A stretch of DNA of 41,355 bases from a virus. The notes beneath the pieces were generated by a model. The model was not told the DNA's origin. It saw nothing but the letters and a program-made list of their open reading frames with translations, and searched no databases. Of the stretch, positions 17,502 to 23,628 are shown piece after piece. Within the stretch, counting starts at the first letter, position 1; every line of letters starts with the position of its first letter. The stretch spans positions 1 to 41,355 of IMG/VR virus record IMGVR_UViG_3300025927_000014. One strand, written 5' to 3'. The translations under genes and the position numbers were made by a program.

Positions 17502-17798
17502 ATGGCCACCTGCAGCTCGCTGGGCTACTACAAGCTCAACCGCAAAGATCGCATCCACATCCGCTGGCCGGTATCCGGGGTGGCGGACACTGACAGCGCT
17601 GACGTCGCCCTGGAGGGTGGTCCGTGGTGGCCACTGGCCATTGGCATTGACGAGGTCGTCGGCTACTTCGCCGGGCCGGAATACCCTGTACCCGGCTCGG
17701 CGCACGCAGTTCCCGTCACCTCGCATGCCAAGATCCGGATCTCCAACTCGGAGATCTCCGAGACCTTCGATGGGGGTTTCATTCAGCTCGTGCCCTGA
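17502..17798 (+). CDS. Hypothetical protein, 98 aa, end of fibre block
   Basis: A 98-residue protein with ATG three bases after the fibre stop and a GAGGATGAG site. It starts MATCSSLGYYKLNRKDRIHIRW and is rich in aromatic residues and beta-type patterns (GPWWPLAIGIDEVVGYF). No membrane segment or signal peptide is seen. It is the last gene before a hairpin and the capsid gene, so it may be a small accessory protein of the fibre. No family is recognised. Confidence 0.6.
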   Translation: MATCSSLGYYKLNRKDRIHIRWPVSGVADTDSADVALEGGPWWPLAIGIDEVVGYFAGPEYPVPGSAHAVPVTSHAKIRISNSEISETFDGGFIQLVP

Positions 17799-17811
17799 GA
17801 TAGGGTCACCT

Positions 17812-17848
17812 GGAACGGCGGTTCTCCTCTCGGTGGCCGCCGTTCTTT
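17812..17848 (+). terminator. Hairpin between fibre block and capsid gene
   Basis: An 8-bp perfect stem (AACGGCGG at 17814-17821 with CCGCCGTT at 17837-17844), extendable to ten pairs with one G-U, encloses a 15-base loop and is followed by CTTTC. The short T run makes it a weak intrinsic terminator or attenuator. It lies 14 bases after the stop of the last fibre gene, where a transcript boundary would be expected. Confidence 0.5.
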
Positions 17849-17977
17849 CATGTCCAATGTGGACACGTACGCCGACCGCATGTACGGTGCGTAGCGAGCG
17901 CCCAGTTGATCGGTGAACACTCCCGCCCCGTTGGTACCTCCGTGGATGGTCCGTTGTAGACCCCTGGAGGACCCCGA
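17849..17977 (+). promoter_or_regulatory. Leader region of the capsid gene
   Basis: The non-coding stretch before the capsid gene holds a perfect 6-bp inverted repeat, TGTCCA at 17851-17856 and TGGACA at 17860-17865, with a three-base spacer. A CTGGAGGACC ribosome site lies just before the ATG at 17978. The spacing from hairpin to start leaves room for a promoter, but no convincing -35/-10 pair is visible. An operator or RNA hairpin role for the inverted repeat is possible, not shown. Confidence 0.35.
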
Positions 17978-19753
17978 ATGGCTCTCAGTATCGCGGAAGC
18001 ACTCGCCAAGCTGGCGGACCTGACACCCGCAGAACTTGCCGACCTGCAGCGTCAGCTCAACGACGCATTCACTGCGGCAGATGATGCCGACGACGTGGAT
18101 ACCATGGCGACGCTGGCTGACCAGTTCGACGCCGTGAAGGCCCGAATCGCCACACCCCCCGCTCCACCGCCCGTGACCGCGCCGGTCGCTGACGCCAAGC
18201 CTGCGGAGCCTGTTGTCGAGCCCGTGGCCGAGGCCAAGCCCGTTGAGCCGGTGGTCGAGACTCCGGCCGCCGCCACCGAGGTCACCACCACCGCGCCGGA
18301 GACGATCAACGTTCCCGCGGCGGAAGCAACGACCAGTAACACGGTCACCGAGACCACTGCACCCGCAGCGGAAGTCACCAGCATCACCCCCGAAACCCCA
18401 GCCGCTGCCGAAGTTCAGGAAGGACTCCCCGTGGCCGCAAGTGCAAGCACCACCGTCACTGTTCCCACAGGCGCGGAGCCGGTCGTCGCCAGCGCCGCCC
18501 CCAATCGTGTGTACGCGGGTCACGGCATCAGTGGGTTCACCGCCGGTACCGAGATCACCGACCCGAAGGAGTTCGGAGAGGCCCTCGCGACCCGCATCAA
18601 CTCGCTGATGCGTCTCAACGGCGGCGACGGCGAGCAGATCGTCGTGGCCTCCGTCAAGGCACCAGCCCCCGACGATCGCACCCTGACCATGGGTGACCCG
18701 CTGGGCAACGGCGACAAGATCCGCGCCGTCATCGATCCCGATGCACTGGTGCAGAACGCCGGTGTCGACGCCATGGTGGCATCCGGCGGCTGCTGCGCGC
18801 CGCTGGTCACCAAGTACGACCTGTGGGACAACGGCGGCGACACCTCCCGCCCGGTCCGTGACGCACTCGCTGGCTTCCGCGCCGACCGCGGCGGTATCCG
18901 GTTCTTTGCCGGACCCGAGCTGGCCGACGTGCAGGGCGCGCTGGGCTTCTGGACCTGTGCTGATGACGCGGCTGCTGATGCTGGCAACCCGGCGACCTGG
19001 AAGGTCTGCGCACGGATCAACTGCCCGCCGGAGCAAACGGCGGAACTGCAGGCCATCACGATGTGTCTCACCTTCGGCGTCCTGCAGACCCGGATCTTCC
19101 CGGAGTTGGCTGTTGCCAACAACAAGCTGCTCCAGATCGCGCACGCCCGACTCGCGGACTCCGCGCTGCTGGCGCAGATCAAGGCCGGTTCCACCGCGGT
19201 CACCGATGGCGGCACCGCATGGGGCGCCGTGCGGGACATCATGAGCGCGCTGTCGCGTGCCTCGATGTACTACCGGGACCGCTACCGCCTGAAGTCCGCT
19301 CCGCTGCGGGCCATCTTCCCGTCTTGGATCCTGGAGCTGATGCGCACCGAGTTGATGATCGGCCCGGACTGGGGTCGCGACTTCGGACGCCACTACGGTG
19401 TCTCCGAGGACGAGATGCGGACGTTCTTTGCCACCCGGAACATCAACGTCACCTTCACTCAGGACTCATCGGCTCCGGCCACCCTGGGTGGCGGGTTCTT
19501 CCCGGCGATCACCGGCGCGGCACTCCCGACGTTCCCGACCACCGTGCAGTGGGCGCTGTACCCCGAGGGTGCATGGCTGTTCCTGGACGGCGGGCAACTC
19601 GACCTGGGTATCGTCCGGGACTCCACGCTGGTGCGAACCAACGACTACATGGAGTTCTCCGAGAGCTTCGAGGCCGCGGCGCATATCGGCGGCGAGTCGC
19701 TGTGGGTCACGTCCACCGTCAGTGTCTCCGGTCAGTATCCGACCGCGGTCTGA
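17978..19753 (+). CDS. Major capsid protein with scaffold-like N-terminal extension
   Basis: A 591-residue protein. Residues 1-60 are helical and probably coiled coil (MALSIAEALAKLADLTPAEL). Residues 61-150 are a Pro/Ala/Val/Glu/Thr-rich linker. From about 152 on, the sequence looks like an HK97-fold capsid: a long region with GGIRFFAGPELADVQGALGF, a helical stretch around residues 350-420, LKSAPLRAIFPSWILELMR, and a C-terminal beta region ending DLGIVRDSTLVRTNDYMEFSE and onward. It follows the protease after the inserted fibre block and precedes the probable major tail protein. The extension probably acts as a delta-type scaffold removed by the protease. An in-frame GTG at 18431 with a strong ribosome site could start a short form of 440 residues. 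Confidence 0.8.
   Translation: MALSIAEALAKLADLTPAELADLQRQLNDAFTAADDADDVDTMATLADQFDAVKARIATPPAPPPVTAPVADAKPAEPVVEPVAEAKPVEPVVETPAAATEVTTTAPETINVPAAEATTSNTVTETTAPAAEVTSITPETPAAAEVQEGLPVAASASTTVTVPTGAEPVVASAAPNRVYAGHGISGFTAGTEITDPKEFGEALATRINSLMRLNGGDGEQIVVASVKAPAPDDRTLTMGDPLGNGDKIRAVIDPDALVQNAGVDAMVASGGCCAPLVTKYDLWDNGGDTSRPVRDALAGFRADRGGIRFFAGPELADVQGALGFWTCADDAAADAGNPATWKVCARINCPPEQTAELQAITMCLTFGVLQTRIFPELAVANNKLLQIAHARLADSALLAQIKAGSTAVTDGGTAWGAVRDIMSALSRASMYYRDRYRLKSAPLRAIFPSWILELMRTELMIGPDWGRDFGRHYGVSEDEMRTFFATRNINVTFTQDSSAPATLGGGFFPAITGAALPTFPTTVQWALYPEGAWLFLDGGQLDLGIVRDSTLVRTNDYMEFSESFEAAAHIGGESLWVTSTVSVSGQYPTAV
18417..18433 (+). promoter_or_regulatory. Candidate internal ribosome site and GTG start in capsid gene
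   Basis: AGGAAGGA at 18417-18424 lies six bases before an in-frame GTG at 18431, corresponding to residue 152. The position coincides with the boundary between the low-complexity linker and the capsid core. Both the motif and the spacing are as good as at real starts in this window. Whether it is used is not known. Confidence 0.5.
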
Positions 19754-19790
19754 TCCCCCTTCCACTAACACCTGAGAAGGGAGATCGATC

Positions 19791-20951
19791 ATGGCAGGCT
19801 ACGCACAGGACAACGCTGCAAGTGTTCGCGGCGTTGCCCTCCGGGCCACCCGACTGACGGCGGACGGTTCGCCGCAGGCTGGCGGCGCAGAGGGTTGCGA
19901 TTCGTACATGACCGGCGGCTATATCTCGTTCACGTTCACTCCGGCTTACTCCGAGGGTGACGAGATCGAGACCAAGAATGCCGCCGGTGAGGTCTGCGTC
20001 TATTTCAAGATGCCCGACACGCTAAAAAACGTGACGTTCAGTCTTGAAATCTGTGACCCCGACCCGGTCCTCACGCAGATGCTGGTCGGTGGTGACGTGC
20101 TCACCGCCGCCTACAACTCCAACCTGGCCCCTCCTGGTCTCACGGCGGGCCAGCTTGCCGCCGTTGGCTACGCAGCCGAGGCGATCGGCGTGGAGGCCAC
20201 CCCGTTCGGTGTCTCGCTGGAGATCTGGGCACAGGCGGTCGTCGGGGGCAAGGCGGCGAATGTCGCGCCGTACTGGCACTACGTGTTCCCGTACGTCAAC
20301 TTCCGGCTCGACGGCGACCGTGTCGTTGAGAACGGTGCGCTGGCAACGGTGTTCGCCGGAACCGGCGGTGGCAACGCGGCCTTCGGTACCGGACCGAACC
20401 TCGACACCACGGGCATCACTCCGGCGCCGTCGTCAACGGCTTGGGACTGGGCGTTCCCGAGTTACGCAGACCGGCCCTACATGTACGCGAGGAGTGTTGA
20501 CGCGCCGGTCGGCCTGCGCGGCTGTTTCGTCAACTTGGGCATCCCGGTCACGGCGATCACCCCTGGCATCCCGGCAACACTTACGCCGGTCAACGCCACC
20601 CGCCCGGCCACGCTTGCCGCGCTCACCCTCGCTGGTGCGCTCGGCAACACCACCGCCTGGACCACCGGACAGTATGTGGTGCTCGGCGACAATTCAGAGG
20701 CATATTGGGATGGGAACAGTTGGGAACTGGGTCGCAAGCCCGCGACGGTCATTACGGCCACCACCGCGACCGCTGGCACTCCTGGCTTCTACGGACCGAC
20801 CGGGGCGGCCAATCCGGCGACCCTGGCCGCCATGACGTCCATCACCGCGATCCCGACTACCGCCTGGACCACCGGCCAGTATGTCAACGTCGCAGATGGG
20901 AGCCGTGCCAACTGGTCTGGCTCTGCATGGGCTGCGGGGGCGCACGCCTGA
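19791..20951 (+). CDS. Probable major tail protein with two C-terminal repeat modules
   Basis: A 386-residue protein with a good AGAAGGGAG site before ATG 19791. Residues 1-265 carry features of actinophage major tail tube proteins: SYMTGGYISFTFTPAYSEGDE, KNAAGEVCVYFK, and FSLEICDPDPVLTQMLVGG. The C-terminal 115 residues hold two copies of a module with TTAWTTGQYVxxxDxSxAxWxGxxW, a small surface-exposed fold common in phage structural proteins. No other major tail protein candidate lies before the chaperone genes, which supports the call; its position directly after the capsid and before the connectors is unusual, so a capsid decoration protein is an alternative. Confidence 0.65.
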   Translation: MAGYAQDNAASVRGVALRATRLTADGSPQAGGAEGCDSYMTGGYISFTFTPAYSEGDEIETKNAAGEVCVYFKMPDTLKNVTFSLEICDPDPVLTQMLVGGDVLTAAYNSNLAPPGLTAGQLAAVGYAAEAIGVEATPFGVSLEIWAQAVVGGKAANVAPYWHYVFPYVNFRLDGDRVVENGALATVFAGTGGGNAAFGTGPNLDTTGITPAPSSTAWDWAFPSYADRPYMYARSVDAPVGLRGCFVNLGIPVTAITPGIPATLTPVNATRPATLAALTLAGALGNTTAWTTGQYVVLGDNSEAYWDGNSWELGRKPATVITATTATAGTPGFYGPTGAANPATLAAMTSITAIPTTAWTTGQYVNVADGSRANWSGSAWAAGAHA

Positions 20952-20963
20952 TCTACCCAGAGA

Positions 20964-21002
20964 GTCCTGGGCGGTATGGACCCGGCACCTGCCGCCCAGG
21001 GC
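20964..21002 (+). terminator. Strong hairpin between tail protein and connector genes
   Basis: A perfect 9-bp GC-rich stem, CCTGGGCGG at 20966-20974 with CCGCCCAGG at 20992-21000, encloses a 17-base loop. It is followed by GCCTCCGCATTCTT, not a clean T run. Located between an abundant structural gene and low-copy connector genes, it may act as an attenuator or RNA-stability hairpin. Confidence 0.5.
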
Positions 21003-21036
21003 CTCCGCATTCTTATGAGATGGCGAGGAGTGGACC

Positions 21037-21846
21037 ATGCTATGGCTTGACAGCTCGCTACCGGAGGTCCGCTCTGCCGTTGTGTCGGGCGCTTGGGGAC
21101 GGGCACCGCACTCTGAGCACGGCAATCTGGCCCCAACGCCGCCCACCATCGATACGGTCACCGCAGCGCTCGACGTCGCCAGTGACATCCTCACCCGCCT
21201 GACCGGCTTCTCCATCCACCCGGCCCTGGCGGTCGAAGAAGACTTCGTTGCATCACCGCGGGCGACCAGGCTGGTCCCATCCTTCTCTCCGGTGCGGGCT
21301 CTCCAGTCGGTCATCCGGGTCGGCCCTGCGCCGGTGGAGCTGGACCCGACCGACTGGGCACTGTTCGGCGGGGCGATCTACTTCTCGACCTACGGCTCCC
21401 TCACCTACAGCGACTGGCTATACGGGTGGTGCGATCGGCGTCCAGCCGATCGGGAGTTCCTGCGGATCGCGTACCACGCGGGGTCCACCATCACGGCATC
21501 CGCGCGTCAAGCCGTCATTGCCCTGGCTCATGACATCTGGCTGGACGGGAACGGCTGCGACGAATGCGGCCTGCCGGAGCGGACGATCAACGTCAACCGC
21601 GAGGGAATCAGTTACAACGTTGGGGATCCGACCGACGTCACCGGGACCGCACTGACGGGACTCGCCGCGGTCGACGTCTGGATCAAGGCGGTCAATCCTC
21701 ACCAGGCGACGCGATCCGGTGGGGTCTACACACCGGACTCACCACCGCCGGTGGTTCGCAGCGTCAAGACCGCGCGCCCGGAGTGGGGATCGACGGTGCA
21801 CCTGTTCGGCAACGTCACCTTGAATGTCACGACGGCGCGAGCATGA
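21037..21846 (+). CDS. Head-tail connector (adaptor) protein
   Basis: A 269-residue protein with a GAGGAG site before ATG 21037. It has an N-terminal helical region (TVTAALDVASDILTRLTGF), a central strand-rich part with PVRALQSVIRVGPAPVELDP and the pattern 'YGSLTYSDWLYGWCDRRP', and a segment with CDECGLPERTINVNREGISY, which matches connector proteins of actinophages where 'P..v....R.Gvs' recurs. The role is to dock on the portal and extend the DNA channel. The stop overlaps the next ATG (ATGA). Confidence 0.65.
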   Translation: MLWLDSSLPEVRSAVVSGAWGRAPHSEHGNLAPTPPTIDTVTAALDVASDILTRLTGFSIHPALAVEEDFVASPRATRLVPSFSPVRALQSVIRVGPAPVELDPTDWALFGGAIYFSTYGSLTYSDWLYGWCDRRPADREFLRIAYHAGSTITASARQAVIALAHDIWLDGNGCDECGLPERTINVNREGISYNVGDPTDVTGTALTGLAAVDVWIKAVNPHQATRSGGVYTPDSPPPVVRSVKTARPEWGSTVHLFGNVTLNVTTARA

Positions 21847-21992
21847 TGTCCGCCACCGAGCCCGGCCTCGGCGGCGGCACCTCCCTGGATTGCGACGGCG
21901 CACCCATGCAGAGTGCGAACGCCACCAGGGATCCGATCCCCCTGCGTTCGCGCGGTCGGGACCACGGGGGCGTGGGGGGACTCGGTGTCTGA
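21843..21992 (+). CDS. Small hypothetical protein, 49 aa
   Basis: An ORF of 49 codons starting at ATG in an ATGA overlap with the connector gene and ending inside the first codons of the next gene, whose GTG start at 21985 overlaps it by eight bases. The predicted peptide is Gly/Arg-rich and of low complexity (MMSATEPGLGGGTSLDCDG). It fills the only gap between two connector genes, but its composition is poor and it may be only a coupling leader. Confidence 0.4.
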   Translation: MMSATEPGLGGGTSLDCDGAPMQSANATRDPIPLRSRGRDHGGVGGLGV

Positions 21993-22509
21993 CGTTCTTT
22001 ACAGCCGTGGTGAGAATCCCGATTACACCACGGGCGTCATCCAGCCACGTACCGCCACGTTGATGACAATGGCGCAGGAAGTTCTCGTCAGATTGCGTAA
22101 CTCGGCCGCCGAACGGGGTGTCACACTCCCCGTTCGGCAGTTTATTTACCCGACCAGCGTACCGATCGACTGCGAGCAGGTCGCTGTGATGTTCGGCGGA
22201 TGGGTGGGGGATCCACTAGAGGTGGGCATGACCGCGTGCCTGCGGTTCCGCTGGTGTGCCCAGATCGGGGTCGCCATCGGCCGCTGTACCCCCGCAATGC
22301 CGAGCCGTGGATCGACGTCGGCGCCGCCGGTGGAACGCATGAACGCCGCAGCCCAGATGGCCTCCGACGATGCTGAGTTGCTCATCCACCTGGTGTCCAC
22401 ATTCGGGGAGATCGGCTCCGACCTGATCCTCACCACCCCGGAACCGGACGGCGGATTCCAGGCCGTCATGCTGCAGGTCACCCTCCCCGCATTCGGCGGG
22501 CTCGACTGA
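21985..22509 (+). CDS. Head-tail joining or tail terminator protein
   Basis: A 174-residue protein. GTG at 21985 is preferred over the ATG at 21913 because GGGGGGA at 21974-21980 gives a ribosome site five bases upstream and the extra 24 residues have no structure. It begins VSDVLYSRGENPDYTTGVIQ and has a helix-strand layout with FIYPTSVPIDCEQVAVMFGG and a late strand FQAVMLQVTLPAFGGLD. Size and position among connector genes fit a tail terminator or head-closure protein that caps the tail tube at the neck. It overlaps the next ATG by one base (TGATG). Confidence 0.55.
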   Translation: MSDVLYSRGENPDYTTGVIQPRTATLMTMAQEVLVRLRNSAAERGVTLPVRQFIYPTSVPIDCEQVAVMFGGWVGDPLEVGMTACLRFRWCAQIGVAIGRCTPAMPSRGSTSAPPVERMNAAAQMASDDAELLIHLVSTFGEIGSDLILTTPEPDGGFQAVMLQVTLPAFGGLD

Positions 22510-22943
22510 TGGCCACGGTGCGAATCATCCTGTACCGCCCGGTGATCGAGCACATGCGTAGCTGGGAGGGTGACATCGGCCGATCAGTCAGTCGACTGGC
22601 CGACATGATTGCTGCAGCCCAGCGGATCCAGGCACCCAAGAAAACCGGCAAGCTCGTGGCAAGCATCGCGGTGGGTCGCAAGACCCGTGCGCCGCTGGGC
22701 ATCCAGGTCCAGGTCGGCGCCAGCCCGAGCCAGCGCAAGACCGGCTACGCCTACTGGACCAGCGAGGGTGCCCGGCCCCATCGGATCACCCCGAAGGCGA
22801 GCAACCGAACCGGCTATCTGGTGTTTTTCTGGCCGAAGGTAGGTCACGTCGTACGATTCCGGTCGGTGAACCACCCTGGAATCAGGAACCCCACCCACTG
22901 GGTCATGCACGGCGCCGACGCCGGTATGGGTGCCTGGCGATAG
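22509..22943 (+). CDS. Tail completion / minor head protein (HK97 gp10-like)
   Basis: A 144-residue basic protein. It has an N-terminal helix with RSVSRLADMIAAAQRIQAPKK, a 'KTGKLVASIAV' strand, 'YAYWTSEGARPHRI' and a final VRFRSVNHPGIRNPTHW. The 'tGxLxxSI' followed later by 'HPGxxp' pattern is characteristic of the gp10-like family that acts at the head-tail joint or tail completion. It starts in a TGATG overlap with the previous gene. The gene order (connector, joining protein, gp10-like, chaperones) supports the role. Confidence 0.7.
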   Translation: MATVRIILYRPVIEHMRSWEGDIGRSVSRLADMIAAAQRIQAPKKTGKLVASIAVGRKTRAPLGIQVQVGASPSQRKTGYAYWTSEGARPHRITPKASNRTGYLVFFWPKVGHVVRFRSVNHPGIRNPTHWVMHGADAGMGAWR

Positions 22944-22981
22944 TCGTCAGGCACAACGCACCACGATGAGATGGAGATGGC

Positions 22982-23443
22982 ATGGCACACAAGTCATTCA
23001 AACGGGCACAGAATCTGGACCCGATCAGCTTCGACGTACCAGGACCGGACGGCGAGGTCATCCTGTTCAATTGTGAGGACGAGATCCCCACGGGTGTCGT
23101 GCTGGCCTTCTCGGAAGTTATGGCCCCCGCTGACGACTCGACGGACACCCCGAAGGCCGACCCGTTCGGAGCGATCCAAGCCCTATTCGTCGCAGCGATT
23201 GTCGACTCCCAGATCGAACAGTTCCAGGACTTGATCAGGACCAAAGAGAAGCATCGCGGCATCCCCCTGTCCATGCTGATGGAGATCGCCAGCGACCTTG
23301 CGGAGCAGTACACATCGCGCCCTACTGGGCCGTCCTCGGGAAGTGGGCCATTGGTGAAGCCCAATGGGTCGGCCTCGACGGTTGGTGCCTTGCAAGGGGT
23401 CACGACCTACTCGAAGCCGGAGCTGGTCGAGGCTTCAACCTGA
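22982..23443 (+). CDS. Tail assembly chaperone, short form
   Basis: A 153-residue protein placed immediately before the tape measure region. It starts MAHKSFKRAQNLDPISFDV and has an acidic centre, a helical part with FGAIQALFVAAIVDSQIEQF and MLMEIASDLAEQYTSRPTG, then a low-complexity Ser/Gly/Pro end. This is the usual G-type chaperone that coats the tape measure protein during tail assembly. The low-complexity tail begins where the -1 frame becomes strongly protein-like, so a fraction of ribosomes probably shift to make the longer form described at 23341. Confidence 0.75.
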   Translation: MAHKSFKRAQNLDPISFDVPGPDGEVILFNCEDEIPTGVVLAFSEVMAPADDSTDTPKADPFGAIQALFVAAIVDSQIEQFQDLIRTKEKHRGIPLSMLMEIASDLAEQYTSRPTGPSSGSGPLVKPNGSASTVGALQGVTTYSKPELVEAST

Positions 23444-23616
23444 TCGAGTCCTACCTGGACGAGCTATCCATGCGGAGCGCAGAGGAGCAGGAGGGCATTA
23501 AGCAGGCTCATCTGCAACTTGCTCGGATCACCAAGCAGATCAAGGACTTCCAGGACAATCCCGAGGCCGCGATCGAGGCCATGGATGTCGCACCACACCT
23601 GAGAAATCGGGCCTAG
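23341..23616 (+). CDS. Tail assembly chaperone, -1 frame extension (GT form)
   Basis: A second ORF lies in the -1 frame of the short chaperone. It is open from about 23138 to the TAG at 23614-23616 and has no ATG or GTG in a sensible place upstream of its conserved part. Its product is protein-like: KWAIGEAQWVGLDGWCLARG, then FNLIESYLDELSM, then a charged helix ending in APHLRNRA. It resembles the T domain made by programmed frameshift in most long-tailed phages. The start given here assumes slippage near GGGAAG at 23338-23343; that site lacks the ideal X-XXY-YYZ pattern, so the exact shift point is uncertain (CCCCC at 23263-23267 is another candidate). Confidence 0.65.
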   Translation, partial: KWAIGEAQWVGLDGWCLARGHDLLEAGAGRGFNLIESYLDELSMRSAEEQEGIKQAHLQLARITKQIKDFQDNPEAAIEAMDVAPHLRNRA

Positions 23617-23618
23617 TC

Positions 23619-23628
23619 GGAGGAGGTG
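23619..23628 (+). promoter_or_regulatory. Shine-Dalgarno of the tape measure gene, overlapping its GTG
   Basis: GGAGGAGGTGAT at 23619-23630 matches the complete anti-Shine-Dalgarno sequence, but the only usual start codon, GTG at 23626-23628, lies inside it. A GGAGG at 23619-23623 would leave only two bases to that GTG. A non-standard start such as ATT at 23629 or ACG at 23635 would give other spacings. The real start is therefore open. Confidence 0.5.
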
